Below are positions 23,678-35,711 of a DNA stretch of 64,000 bases, one piece after another. Position numbers and translations under genes: made by a program. The DNA lies in assembly GCF_025602895.1 (NCBI RefSeq), contig NW_026516350.1:32773-96772 (forward strand). Reading direction: 5' to 3'. The notes beneath the pieces were generated by a model, which worked only from the letters and a program-made list of their open reading frames with translations, was not told where the DNA came from and ran no database searches. Source of the DNA: Polychytrium aggregatum (lineage: Eukaryota > Chytridiomycota > Chytridiomycetes > Polychytriales). Every line of letters starts with the position of its first letter. Within the stretch, counting starts at the first letter, position 1.

Positions 23678-25358
23678 ATGGCCCAGCCGACACCCGACGA
23701 CGACTATGACGATCTGGACGAGTACATTGATGGTCTGTAGTCATGTGTGTGTCCGACATGGTGCTTCTTGTATTCCCGGCTTATGCTCATGATAACCCCC
23801 CTGTCGGCTCCTGATTCCATCGTTTGCGATCCTCACCCCGGATGCCTTCGTTTCACATACGTCATGTCGCAGGATTCTCCAAGCCGGCTCCTTCCGACAA
23901 CACGCAGCCTCTCGCTGACGTCGACCCGCCCGAGCTTGACGATGACGAGTTCTCGAAGCTGCTGGCCGCCGGCATGGAGTCTCTGCTGCTCAACCAAGAT
24001 CCCTCGGCAGATCCCAAATCAGACTCAGAAAAGGAAAAGGAGCGGGAAATGCTGATGGAGTCCATGAAGTCATTCCTGGAGGGCCTCCAGGGCACCTCGG
24101 AGCAGACTCCTGACGAGCCACATCGGTCAGCTGCGCCGGTATCGGCCAAACCGAAAGGCTTCCATGAAGCAATCGATGCGACGCTCAACAAGATGGAGGA
24201 CAGCTCCGAGCAAGTCAAGGTATGTCGCACGCTGGTCGGCTGCCAAGCTCACTTGCTGTACTTGCTGTACTTGCTGTTGCACTCGTGTCTCTCCCATCCT
24301 AGCTGTATCTTTGACCGCGCTCATATTGGCTGCCTGCTGTCTCGACATTCACTCTATCTGGTGCTTTCACGAACGCAATCGCTATGCCCATATCCTCGAC
24401 TCATCTGCGGGTATTTTTTGCACCACTGGCTGGCTCATTGGCAGGAGAGTCTCCGACAACAGGACGCAGGGCTGGACAGCGAGTCCATGGAAGCGCTAAT
24501 GAAAGAATTCGAGCAGTTTATGAGCGGCTCGGGCGACATGGACGAGATCTTCTCCTCCGTCATGACCGAGCTCATCACCAAGGACTTGCTCTATGAGCCC
24601 ATGAGAGATATATCGCACAAGGTAATCCGATTGATCTGCACATTTCTGCGCCGCCTTTGATCCGAATCCGCGCAAGGGTGAAGCATAGATCGTGAGCAGC
24701 AAGCGACTCGCTTCTGCACCGCGTCGACGATGTCGACGATGTTATTCGGGCTCTATCGTGTGTCCACACCACCCTACATGCGACCACGCGCTGCTGTCGT
24801 ATACTGACAGCATATTACCTCGTCTATACACGTTGCCTCTCGTGGGGCGCTGCCCTCGCTTCCAGTACCCTCAATGGCTGAGCGAAAACGCAAGCACGAT
24901 CTCGGAGGAAGACAAGACTCGATACATGAAACAGAACGCCATCGTGGACGAGATTGTGACCATCTTTGACTCTTCCGAGGCCGAGATCACTGCCGAACAG
25001 AAACAAAAGATTGTCGAGCTGCTGCAGCAGGTACGCTATGTGGCCGTGTGCGCAACAGATCTCAAGCTTGTGCGGATGCCGGTTTCCAATCGAGAGCGCG
25101 AGCTTCCTCCGAGCGGTTTCTCGCTCCCCTCCGGCAGGCTCTTTCGACCAGTCAAATCGTATCACTGCCACAAATATTTTGCTAACACCAACTGCCCGCC
25201 CCGTGGCTGCTCGCGGCAAATACATCTGCTCCCAGATGCAGGAATGCGGCAGTCCTCCTGAAGGCATTCTGCAAGATCTCGCTCCTGGATCTGCTGGCGG
25301 CTTTCCTGGCGCCCTTCCTGGCGGTCTCGCTGGAGCACCCGACTGTCATGTTCAATAA
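23678..25358 (+). CDS. PEX19: Peroxisomal membrane protein import receptor PEX19
   Basis: Cytosolic chaperone and receptor that carries newly made peroxisomal membrane proteins to PEX3. Exons 23678-23732, 23873-24219, 24445-24621, 24866-25030 and 25236-25358 total 867 nt, 288 aa (human PEX19 is 299). The acidic N-terminus DDDYDDLDEYIDG and the PEX3-binding type of helix (LDDDEFSKLLAAGMESLL) come first. The C-terminal cargo domain follows, with MTELITKDLLYEPMRDI and YPQWLSENASTIS, both highly characteristic. The protein ends in CHVQ, a four-residue CaaX box positioned exactly where PEX19 is farnesylated in yeast and animals. The exon 1 donor is GTCTGT, weaker than usual, but the joined frame restores the family sequence. 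Confidence 0.95.
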
Positions 25359-25608
25359 ATCGGTCTGTTATTTACCCCCATTCTCTGAGGCCCCAACCTG
25401 CTTCCCGCTGGGTCTCATGTCGCTGACCGGGTGCGTCCAGCATCGATTCAACGATCATGCTCGGGTGGCATGAGACGCGGCGCCGGGCCATTCGAGCCGC
25501 GGCTGGATCCGGCTGCAATTTTTTTTCCCCGGACGATCGGCGAGGCCAGATCAGCGCACATCGCCGAACACCATCACCCAGGTCGCAGAACACAGCAGCC
25601 ATCGAAGC
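25359..25608. other. Short intergenic region, PEX19 to TRM7
   Basis: Only 250 nt separate the PEX19 stop from the TRM7 ATG, so PEX19 3' UTR and TRM7 promoter are packed together. No TATA box was seen. Confidence 0.55.
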
Positions 25609-27927
25609 ATGGGCAAGTCGTCAAAGGACAAGGTAGATGGCTGAGGCTACGACATAGGCCCCGGAGGCTGCGGATGTATCGATGCCACGGGGAACCAACG
25701 AGACCAGGATGCACATCCTGCTGCCGAAACAGGCAGCCCGGAATGTGCATATCGAGATGGATACGCATATCGAGATAGAAACGCATATCGAGATAGATGG
25801 ATATATCGAGATGGGATGGCCCAGGGAGCCGTGCCGTCGTGTGCCCATTCATACCTCAAAACCACAAGCGGCCCGACTCACCCCTGCGACATCTGCCGCT
25901 CCTTCCCAGCGAGACATTTACTACCGGCTCGCTAAAGAGCAAGGTAAGCCGTCCGACCTGCATCCCGATATTGCCACTTGCATCCATATCGGTATCCACA
26001 TCCGCATCCCCCAGCTCCACTCACGAGTCATGCCGTGGCTGTGTATTCCAGGATGGAGAGCCCGCAGCGCCTTCAAGCTTCTGCAGCTGAGTATGTGCGC
26101 ACGAAACCAAAGCCCAGAGTTGACTCGATTCGGCTCGGCTCGAGCCGAATCAATGATTTGCAGAATGCTGGATCGATGGCAGCACCTAATCCAAGGTCAA
26201 ACGCCGCTTCGCTATTCGCCTCGATTCTACACCAACGCCCTCCCTCCCCGCAACTGACGGTACCATTCGACCTGCGACATCGCCCATCGCTCAGACGAGG
26301 AGTTCAGCCTGTTCGATGGTGTCTCGCGATGCGTCGATCTCTGTGCGGCCCCGGGAAGCTGGAGTCAAGTCTTGAGCAGAGTAATATCACCGCCTGGAAT
26401 TCGAGTCGTTGGTGCAGGACTTTTGCTTGACTCGATCTGAACCCCAACGCTCGGCCACCTCATCTCACACCGTCATGTTTGCTGTGTGCTCTTGGCAACA
26501 GAACCTCAAGTGCCCAAGCCCGGAGGAGCGCCCCAAAATCGTCGCCGTTGATTTGCAGACTATGGTACTCGGCGAATGCATGCGGACACGGGCATCCTTG
26601 CATCCTAGCATCCTAGCATCCTTGCATCCTTCCCTCACGAGTCGCAAGACCGATGCCTCCGCGACACGCCGATCGAAACAAACTGACTGTCGATTTCTTC
26701 GCTGGGCCATTGGTGCAAACGTGCCGTCGCGATCGCCAACTTTAGGCCCCGATCGAAGGAGTCATTCAGCTGCAAGGCGATATCACAAAGCGATCGACTG
26801 CCGAAAAGATCATCTCGTATTTCGATGGCCAGCTGGCCGACCTGGTTGTCAGTGACGGCGCTCCGGATGGTAGGCAAACCCGGCGACGTGGCACGGCGAC
26901 GAGAGTCAGCGACTGGCCTTGCTTGGTGCTGTATTCGGTTTTATGGTCTGACGCTGGTTCGTGCTCGCAGTTACCGGGCTTCACGACATGGACGAGTACA
27001 TCCAGGCTCAACTGCTGCTGGCGGTATGTACATCTGCAACTCTGCCGACACTCTGTGCCCGGAGCATTCCGTTTCTGACCACTCCCCTTCCCTGTCGCCC
27101 CACCGCTTTGGTTTCCTGCAGGCTCTCAACATCACCACCCACGTTCTGCGTCCAGGCGGCTGCTTCGTCGCCAAGATCTTCCGCGGAAAGGATATTTCGC
27201 TGTTGTATGCACAGCTGAAGGTGTTCTTCCCTGTGGTGACCTGCAGCAAGCCTCGGAGCTCGCGCAACTCCAGCATAGGTCTGTAGTTCTGCCCTCGCCG
27301 CATCCTGGGCGAGGAGCAAGAGCGAGGGGCACCCGTTGGACACATTGGTCTAACTTGAACTGGGCTGTCCTTGGTGGTGGTGGTGGTGGTGGTGGCGGTG
27401 GTGAATGCTCTTCAATTTGCGGCACCATCGCAGAGGCTTTCATCGTGTGCCAAAACTACCAGCCGCCCACCGGCTATGTGCCAACCATGACCAACCCGTT
27501 GCTCGACGCAAAGTACGATGAAAGCGAGAATCAGCTGGCAGGCCCCAACCGGGTCATTGTTCCGTACATCACATGCGGAGATCTGAGTTCATACGACTCG
27601 GATCGCACCTATCCCATGACGGTAAGCAGCTGATTGTCATCCATGCCCGCACTCGTCCTGTCCGGTGTGCGGTACCCAAAAAGAACAAGTAGCAAGGCGA
27701 ATGGACATCACCCTCGGTTTGGTGGATCACATTCCCCGGCGCTGGGCCACGAGGAGTATCACACGTTTGAGCGTCTGTCCTGCTTGGCGAGGTGCCCCGC
27801 ATGAGTCGCATCCTACACATACTGATTCCAAGTGCTGCGCCAGTCCCAATCGCTGGACCCCGTACAGTCGCCCATCGCTCCTGCGTACAAAACCTACATC
27901 GATCTGAAGCGCAAGCACGAAATCTAG
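25609..27927 (+). CDS. TRM7: tRNA 2'-O-ribose methyltransferase TRM7/FTSJ1
   Basis: SAM-dependent enzyme that methylates ribose 2'-OH at positions 32 and 34 of the anticodon loop, working with partner proteins in yeast. Ten exons: 25609-25632, 25910-25943, 26051-26089, 26295-26380, 26502-26564, 26746-26869, 26971-27023, 27122-27278, 27434-27621 and 27844-27927, giving 283 aa (yeast Trm7 is 310). The RrmJ/FtsJ tetrad K-D-K-E is complete: K28 in RARSAFK, D119 in VVSDGAPD, K159 in FVAKIFRG and E194 in NSSIEAFIV. The SAM loop is [13 protein letters not shown]. The first exon codes only eight residues (MGKSSKDK), matching the start of other Trm7 proteins. Intron 1 contains several ATATCGAGATxGATACGC-type copies. 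Confidence 0.95.
25747..25812. repeat. Imperfect 18-nt repeat in TRM7 intron 1
   Basis: Four successive units resembling ATATCGAGATAGATACGC lie in the first intron, with scattered base changes between copies. Confidence 0.8.
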
Positions 27928-28774
27928 AAGCATGATCTGCCTTCCAACCAAGGCAGCAGAACCTGGTGCACAGTTTGGTGTCGTTACCCGATATGCCGGG
28001 GGGGGGCCTTTTGGGCCACCCCTGCCCTCCAAGCGTACTGGACTCTATGATCCAGGGAGTCCAAGTAACGCCCGCTGGTCCACTCGGTCTCGCAACGGGA
28101 CTGTCTTGTTGGGTGTTACCACCATATAGTCAGCCAGTGTACGCACATGCATGTCTCCTCCTCCCTGCTCGATGCAAAGTCGCACGCATAGCAAGTCACC
28201 GCAAATGGCCACGGCCAGGACGATACATATGACTCGGTCATATATTATAAAGTGCGTGCCTCGTATCCAAATGAATGCAGATGGAAACAAAGGGAGTAAA
28301 ATTCAGTGCAAGCGAACTATACTGGGGGGAGGGGCGTTGCCTAGACCCAGTTATGAGCAAAGGTTGAGGAGGGATGGAGTCGCCTTTCCTCTCCTCGAAT
28401 GAAGCAATCGATGAATGTGTCCAATGAATGAAAGCAGGTTATAAGACTGCACAGGATTCTGGCAGGAATGAGAATCGCTGTGATGGTATGAAACATAACA
28501 GTGGTAGATGTCCAACAAAGCTAACATGAACCAGTAGATGGCAGATATCGGAGCCAAATCGCTGGCGCACAGCGAGTGCCATCTTGGTGGAGGGGGAGGG
28601 GCACGCACTGTTGACGATGGATAAAGTTGTTGCTCAAATGTATGCGGAATATGCGGGGGGTGCTGCAAGCCAGGCAGATCTCCCCAATACAGTTACGGAC
28701 AATGGCTTTTGTGAACCGTCGCGGTGGTGGCTCAAGTCGTCTGCTCAAGCTGCCGCTTATCGGTCCAGCGATGA
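27928..28774. other. Convergent intergenic region, TRM7 and CBS protein B
   Basis: Lies between two 3' ends. No coding exon recognised; a run of G at about 27999-28005 and another at 28324-28333 are the only low-complexity marks. Confidence 0.55.
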
Positions 28775-30141
28775 TCACTTGTGCGCTGCCTGGTCGACAG
28801 GAATCAGCGTGCAGAGGATGTCGGTCATGCTCACCACCCCGGCGAGCTGATCGCTTTGGTCGCGGGTGACCCAGAGGCGATGGACGTTCTTGCCCAGCAG
28901 CATCTGGATCATGTCTTCCATGGACATGTTCTTGGCGACGCTCACGGCCCTGGCGTCCAAACCGGAGCCGGAGCCAGAGCCGGAGCCGGAGCCGAGGTGG
29001 GTGGCGGCATCGCCGCTTGAGCGTGCAGGGATGGTGTCGATGAACTCGAGGATGGGCAGGGTCAGGCGGTGGAGGGTATCTGGGGTGATGCCGCGCAGGT
29101 CCGAAGTCGAGATGTTGGCGACGATCTGGTGGGCGGGGTTGACGACAGGTAAAGCACGCAGTCGGTGCATAAACATGGTCCTGCGAAGGAGAGGGGGTGA
29201 GGTGAAGGCATGATCAATGTCAGTCATGAGCGACGGAAGAGCAACGACATGGGAATCGGTATTGAAACGACATGGGAATCGGTATTGAAACGACATGGGA
29301 ATCGGCAGGGGTGCTCTGGGGCAAAGACTCACTTGAACGCAGAAAGCGCAGACATGTCGCTCGAGGCATAGATGACCTTCCTCGGGACGCGGTTCTGTTT
29401 GTCCAAGACCTGGTTGGGATCGCTCTCGTCAGGGGTCATGCGTCTTTGCAGCTGCTCAATGTCCTTGGCGACGACGGACGAAAGGATCTTGTCGATGGCC
29501 TCGCCGTCGATCTCGACACGATTCTCGGAGATGTAGCGCACAACATCTGTCTGGGTGACCATGGTGACGGCAGCGCCGAGCGGCACGCGGGCGGTTCCGT
29601 CCCCATATGTTGCTGCCGAGATCTTGGCATCTTCGTCGATGACCAGGCAGCGGTGGTAGCGACCCGAGGCGAACATGTAGATGAGCGAGAGTATGGGGTC
29701 GGACGAGTGCAGCGTCCACGACTCGGCCGACTCGAGCGTCATGCCGAGCAGGTCCCCCACGGCCGTCTGGAAGTAGTGTGCCTTTTCCTCCTGCAGCTCC
29801 TGGAAGGTCTGGGGATCGACGGTATCAAGATACTCGAGGTCGCCAACAAACTTTTGGAAGACGGTCCAGGCCAGGACATCCGAGACCGAGACGATGCCCA
29901 TGTACTCGCGGCCATGGATGTCGTCCTCGGGTGTGCGATAGACCGGCACCGCCGAGATATTGGCTCTGGCCATAATGCCGAGGGCTTCGGCCAGGGTGGC
30001 CGACTCATGGATGGAGATGAGTTGGTCATGGCGACGATACGTCTTGCGGAAAGCCAACAGCTTGCGGATGGGATGCAGCTGAGGCTGGCTCAGATGCTCA
30101 GAGACGGACGCGATGGATTTAGCAACCGAGAGAACAGTCAT
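28775..30141 (-). CDS. Four-CBS-domain protein B (paralogue of protein A)
   Basis: Minus-strand exons 30141-29333 and 29180-28775 total 1215 nt, 404 aa. The domain order matches the protein at 2113-3780: HPIRKLLAFRKTYRRHDQLI and ISIHESATLAEALGIM; SAESWTLHSSDPILSLIYMF with RYHRCLVIDEDA; MVTQTDVVRYI; LPVVNPAHQIVANIS with TSDLRGITP; and a last repeat HRLWVTRDQSDQLAGVVS. It has lost, or never had, the first intron of protein A but keeps the last one at the same codon and phase. It also carries a Gly-Ser dipeptide insert, coded by a GGCTCC-type repeat, between CBS3 and CBS4. An energy or nucleotide-sensing regulatory role is inferred from the fold, as for protein A. Confidence 0.85.
28957..28995. 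repeat. Hexanucleotide tract coding (Gly-Ser)n in CBS protein B
   Basis: CCGGAG/CCAGAG units on the plus strand encode alternating Gly and Ser on the minus strand. They lie in the loop before the fourth CBS repeat; protein A lacks this insert. Confidence 0.85.
29243..29305. repeat. 23-nt repeat in the intron of CBS protein B
   Basis: The unit CGACATGGGAATCGGTATTG plus three A-rich bases occurs twice in full and a third time partly, within the 152-nt intron and close to its donor on the minus strand. Confidence 0.85.
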
Positions 30142-31149
30142 GATGGGGGGTGCGATAGGAAAGCACAGGGGCAGATAGGGTGGGTGGGTGCGGGATTGTG
30201 GATCAGGATAGTCGAGTGGGCGATGGATGGAAGAGAGATACTACGAAAGCGCTATGGTTATCCGGAGTCAAGCACCGGTGCAGAATAGGGAAGCTGGAGT
30301 CTAGAGAGCAAGCTCTTGGGTAGATAGAAATCTAGTTGAGGGAAAACGTGTATGATGGGCGCCGCAGACGAGAGCGACGAGGCAATCTTTTATACTCCTT
30401 TCGGGGGCCGCTCTCGCGAGCAGGTGAATGCAGTCGCCCTTGGGTGTATCCCGCATGCCGATGCACCGGGGATGCAGGGCCGATGCCGGCGGGCTCGGTG
30501 CCGACTCAGGGTGAGCGAGCTTGGATGCATCGTGAATCACAAGCGATCCAAACATGCCCGCCACGCAGGGGGTGGAGACATCCATTTGGCCATGTGCCCT
30601 TTGGGCGGGCCGGTTTGGATCGTGGCGGCGACTCCCGGGAGACTTCCGTGGGAATCGGGACACCGGGCATGCTCCGAAAGAAATCACCAGACCGGGAGAC
30701 GATGGCTCGGCCTGGGCGACACCCGGAGACACTTGGACGCTGCATCGGGACGCTGCCGAAACCACACGACCAGTCCGCCCTCGTTTCGAGTTTCTTCGAT
30801 GACCATGTGGTCTCGGCTGCAAATGTCTCCAGTGTCTGCTCGCCCGGCAGCGGTGGATCGGACGCTGCTTGTCGAGCCCACGGCGGCCTACACTCTGATT
30901 CCAAAGCATCTCCCTCCCGCGACCTTTGGCGGCAATTCTACGTCATGTTGTTGCTTGCGAGTGTGCACCGACCCCGAGCATACGGAACCGACTGCCGCTT
31001 CAATCTGTCGCCTCGCCCATGACTGGCGCGCATCCATTGCAAGCGCTTCTATTGTCTGACACCAGCATCTCTCATCAGCGGAGGGGTCACCACAGTCGCA
31101 CGTCCTCTGTCCTGGTCGCATAGCGTTGGCAGCCTCCATCGGGCGGCAG
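30142..31149. other. Intergenic, upstream of CBS protein B
   Basis: About 1 kb with the TATA box of CBS protein B near its left side and the 3' flank of the PPxY membrane protein on the right. No coding exon recognised. Confidence 0.55.
30387..30394 (-). promoter_or_regulatory. TATA box of CBS protein B
   Basis: TATAAAAG on the minus strand, 253 nt before the ATG at 30141. The octamer and spacing nearly equal those of paralogue A (247 nt). Confidence 0.6.
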
Positions 31150-33251
31150 TCACTCTTCTCGTTCCGCGGGCATGATCTCCGAAACATGAGACTTGGTTGT
31201 GCCGCGTCGTTCTGCATCGGCCCTCATCTCGCCTTGAGTCTCCGTTGAAGAAACAGGCACTGGCTCGGGGGCTTCTCTAGCACCTGTCCTGCGACCAGCA
31301 CGAGCAGCCGAGAAGAACTGGATGCTTTCTCGCTCCTTGTAGCTCGGTGGCCGCGGCTCGTATTCCGGCAGACAATCGTCGAGCTGGCCATCGACAGAGT
31401 CGTCGTGATTTGATCCTCCCAGATCGACATCTTGGATCTGAATGGGTGCAGCGCGGACGGCGTCAGCCAAGCTGCCTGAGACTGCGACAGTGCCAGCCGG
31501 GACAATGTGCGGCCGCGGGAAGGTGTTTGGTTGGATCGGTAAACGGCAAACGGCAAACGGTATACGGCAATTGGGCAGGCGCCCAACCCACCTTTTGATA
31601 CCAGAGACGCCATGCGAGACACAGAAAGTATATCTGGGAGTGGAGAATGAGAGTTTGGTTCAGGAGAGCCCCGATTGTAGATTAGGTACGATGCCGTCGC
31701 CGGTATCTCTCCAGTTGGACGCTCGCTCTGTTGATCTCCGGACTTACCCTGAGCAGGGTTATCAGCAACAGCACGCACACGCCTATCCCATCGAGTGTGT
31801 GGTTGGCCGACGGCATGAGCGAAATGTTTCCCAGCATATCCTTGATCGACGACATGGTAAGCACTCCGTCAAAGACTGGTGGTGGAGATGGACATGGCTG
31901 TGAGCATGATTGCGAGAGAGTGTGTATCCTTGACGGCAGAGCGCCGCAAAGCGAGCGAAGCCGAGATCGGCCGAACAAATGGTGCTTACTTGTAAAGAAG
32001 GAAAGCCACAGGCAACTCATGTACACGACATGGACCATCTGGTTGAGCGAGCCATCGGTTCAGCGTTCCATAGTTTGGCGAAGGGGTATGCCAAGCTCAT
32101 GCTCCCGCCCAGCCACCATCGGTAGGTGTTAGTACCTTGTGACATCCAAAGAGCCAGACCAAAATCAGGGCGTCGATGAGCTTGATGACACCCAAGAGCC
32201 AGTCGCCAATCGAGATCAAGGCCGCAGACTTGGACAGGGTTGCGCACACGGCTGGAGGATCGTTGCCCCGAGAAAGAAGGAAGGGGAGAGCGGCCGTAAG
32301 CATCAGAACTGGTAATCGGCAAGCCAGCGCTCGGATGCAGCCGCGAGGAACATGGTGCGTACCAATGACGTCGACAAAGACAAATCCTACGGCAAACAGC
32401 GGGATGCCCTGCATTGACGTCATGTGTGCTGCACAGCGCTGCAGACTGGCCCGGTCTATGCACACACACTGCCAGCTCAGCGACGCTGGGCAAGAACGAA
32501 TACGCCTCGGTGCCGGCGGAGGCTCGGCTATGGACTCGTCTCGATCATGCGCATGTGGGACCAGGTTGGAGGTTGATACGGTCTGCTGGCGGGCAAGCGA
32601 GGATGAAACAAGCGAAGATGAAACAAGCGAGGATGAAACAAGCGAGGATGAAGCGGGCCAGTCTGGACGATGTTGATCTCGAGTGTTGCCCAGCAGCGGG
32701 AACGGCGACGACGGAATCGCAGACAGAGGAGAAGAGGGGCTGGGATCGAGAGACGGCGGCACTGGCAGAGTCAAGTATGCCGGCGGGATGAGCGGATGCT
32801 TGCGGGTTCGCCTCGGTGGTTCGGGTGGGAGCACCGGGGGACCGGCTGCCGATGATGGACCCAGGACTGTCGGGGTGGTTGGCTCAAGGCGATGCGGTAC
32901 TGCACGAGTGGCAGCCGAGAGCGATGATATCCGGGGCGGAGATATCAGCGGCGAGGGCGGTGCCGGCGAGGTTGGCCCAGCAGTGATGGTCTGCAGCATC
33001 ACAGGAATGGGAACTGATGCCGGCGCTGGTGGTCTGCATGGCGGTGCAGTGATCGATCGCTGGGACGTGCGGGCTGGATGGGAACCGGGGCCGGGATCGA
33101 GGGTCGGGTTGGTGGGCAGCACTTCGGCGACGGGGGAGAAGGCTGCCATGGGAATGGATACGGATGGGATATCGATTCTCAGGCTGCTGGCTCGCCGCCG
33201 ATCGTGACCAGAGATCGGTCGCATCGGGGCCGGAGGATCGGGCGAGGTCAT
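31150..33251 (-). CDS. Predicted four-span membrane protein with LPxY/PPxY tail
   Basis: Family not recognised. Minus-strand exons 33251-32363, 32308-32136, 32038-31990, 31863-31748, 31633-31592 and 31437-31150 close in frame at 518 aa. The first ~250 residues are disordered, Pro/Ser-rich and basic, with a repeated SSLV block. Four hydrophobic segments follow: IPLFAVGFVFVDVIVLMLTA; WLLGVIKLIDALILVWLFG; MVHVVYMSCLWLSFFTML; GIGVCVLLLITLL running into RIYFLCLAWRLW. The cytosolic-looking C-terminus has LPEY and PPSY six residues apart, the (L/P)PxY signals read by Rsp5/Nedd4 ubiquitin ligases. A surface or endosomal protein sorted by ubiquitin is inferred. A further small intron inside the first exon, near 32410-32480, is possible. 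Confidence 0.62.
32605..32655. repeat. 15-nt coding repeat in PPxY membrane protein
   Basis: Unit ACAAGCGAGGATGAA is repeated between three and four times. On the minus strand it codes the repeated SSLV-type block in the disordered N-terminal region. Confidence 0.85.
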
Positions 33252-34234
33252 GTCGCAGTTGACGGGGATGTGGAGATACTATTGGAAGGTCGTGCTTGAG
33301 ATTGGAGACTGCCAGAGACGACGACGGCCACATGCATGTGAGTTGGATGGGACTATCAAAAGTAAGCAAGCACGCAAGAGTGGATATCGATCGCTCGTCC
33401 ATGATCGGAGGGAGATGCAAAGATCGAGAGCGAGTGGGTGTGGGAACTCATGATGTCGCATTCAGTTCGCACCAGGCGGATATATGGCCCGAGTTGTTTC
33501 GATGAAGATGGACAAGTGGATGGCTTTGATATCACTAATGTCCCTGGTGTTGCTTTGTGATGGCTCTCGGCTCCTGACGGCTTTGATCGGCCTGTGGAAC
33601 ACCCGGGCGGCCTGGAGCTCAAACGATGATCGCAGCTTGTCCGATGCAGATCGAAGAAGGGTCAAACTGCCCGAGACCACACTTGATATCAAACGCCCTG
33701 GCGCTTGCTTGCCCTGGACCATCCCGCGCTGCGACCCCTTCGCACCAACACCATCCTCGCCGCACAAGCTCCGAGGGCGGTGGGCGGCAGGAAGCGCCGT
33801 TGCAGAGTGATCCTTTGGCCCGAGGGTGCTGACAATGCTGTGGCCTGGGGCACAAGTATCGCAATGCTGGGGGACACTTGTATCCAAGCTCCCGCCGTTG
33901 CTGGACCGCCAAGCGGGCGCGGGACGATCCCTGTTGCTGTTGTTGTTGGCCGGGTTTGCAAGGGCCTCCCTCGGGCGGGGTAGTGCTTGCCGATCCAACA
34001 GGATTTGGATCACCGTCGGCAATGATACCCGCAGCCACTGCGTCCGGGCGGTTGCACTGATACCAGTAATACGCAACATCGCCATGCATCGCCGAGCCAA
34101 TGATGCATGGCATCTGCGGCCGTGCCTCCCTCCTTTTCTCTTGCTGGTCCCGCTCAAAGGGCATGTGGGGGAAAGCAGCCGGATCATGCCAATCGAGAGC
34201 ATGCAAATCGAGGGCTGTCTATTCAAGGGATCGC
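33252..34234. other. Intergenic, PPxY protein promoter and DJ-1 3' flank
   Basis: No coding exon was recognised on either strand, although several open frames cross the region. No TATA box seen. Confidence 0.5.
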
Positions 34235-35711
34235 TCAGGGCAGAATCATGGGTGTGGCCACCTCGTTTCGCTTGGCAGCCCCCAGTAGCTGCTCGACGAT
34301 GGTGAGGGCAAACTCGAACGAGGTGCCTGGTCCGCGGCTGGAGGGCGGCATTGAGCAGATTAGCTTGCCGTCCGGGGGAGGGTTGGGGCGGTTGGCTGCG
34401 GCGATCGATGGCCGGGACATACCTGGTAATGAGGTTGCCGTCGACGACGACTCGCTCTTCCAAATAGACGTAGTCTGTATCGACACCATGGTTTCAGGGT
34501 CAGTTAGTTGCAGGACCTTTTCGTGGTGCAGCCCAGATAGAATGCCATCCGGATCGGTTGGACTGGAGTCGGTTCCGAATCGACAGACAATCCCGATCGT
34601 CGACAGGGGTGTGCGGCGGCTCACCTCTGTCCAGCTCGGCCTTGACGCTTGGGTGGGATGTTATGCGCCTGCCATGGCCGAGGTTGGCCGCAGCCAGGGC
34701 GATCGGGGCTGGGCCATCCGAGTGTCGATGGAGCGAGGGTACATGAACGCCGCAGTGCCGAATAAGTCGACAAGTGCAGCTGATATCCCTCCCCATGCTT
34801 CGGCATCTCCAAGACATGGCACGACACTGCTTCAAACGAGATGCTCAAAGGTGGCTCGCCAGCACTGCAGATGGGTCACTCACAGGCGCAAATGATGGCC
34901 AGGTGCTTGGTCGAGTCTTGCAGATAGGCTGCCATGAGCGAGTGGATAGAGTGGGACTGGACGCAGAGCGACAATCAGCAATGGCATCCAGCGAGGAATA
35001 TGCGGCATATCGGTCGATTGGTGCTGCATCTTGGCATCCACCGCTGCGCCGACATACCTCCTTGAACGTCTTGGCCCCGCCGAGACCGCCTGGAAGAACC
35101 AGCACATCGAAACCCTTGGCCTGCCAAGCAAGACCGCCGAGCAAGAGCGTCAGAACGGCCTCTGGGCGCTGCTGGATTGCCGGTCCTTGCCCTGATCCTG
35201 CTCAAAACGAAAGTCTGCACCAGGGCGTGATATCGACAGGCCAGGGCGATCAGAGAATACGATGGCTGCGAGCCACCCGCCACTTACTGCTTCGCCGAGG
35301 CTGTCGAGCTCGGTATCACTGACGATCTGGACCTGGCGGCTGCAAGTCACTTGCTTTCCTTTGACCGAAGCCACCGTCACGGCAAGCTGAAGCGGTGTTG
35401 AGGAAGGCAGAGCTGCATCAGCACACCGGAGGCAGCAGCGAGCGGCATGCACTCCAGAGCCTTTTTTTGTCTCTCACACATCCATCGCCAAGGCATCCGG
35501 AGAGCCCAGCAGCCGCCACTTACGCCGGCACGACGAAGCACGTCGATGGAAATCACTACCGCAGAGAAACAAGGCTGCACTTGTGAGCATGAGGATTCGC
35601 CAGAGTCATGCCGCACCAGGATGAGCTCTCCCGCCGCCCTCGCCGACAGGCACCTGCTTCCATCTCTTCGGAGCCATCGGCAATCAGGACCAGGGCGCTG
35701 TGGGGCTGCAT
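34235..35711 (-). CDS. PARK7: DJ-1/PARK7 family protein
   Basis: Member of the DJ-1/PfpI superfamily; DJ-1 proteins act in oxidative-stress defence and have reported glyoxalase and deglycase-like activity. Eight minus-strand exons: 35711-35654, 35555-35524, 35386-35288, 35120-35058, 34956-34884, 34708-34625, 34474-34423 and 34337-34235. They give 187 aa (human 189). Glu-18 in DGSEEME aligns with human E18, and the nucleophile is Cys-107 in LAIICAS (human C106). Other family marks are ISIDVLRRAG, CSRQVQIVSDTELD, FDVLVLPGGLGGAKTF, RITSHPSVK and the closing SRGPGTSFEFALTIVEQLLG. It is divergent from the carotenoid oxygenase gene. No targeting signal is evident. Confidence 0.93.
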
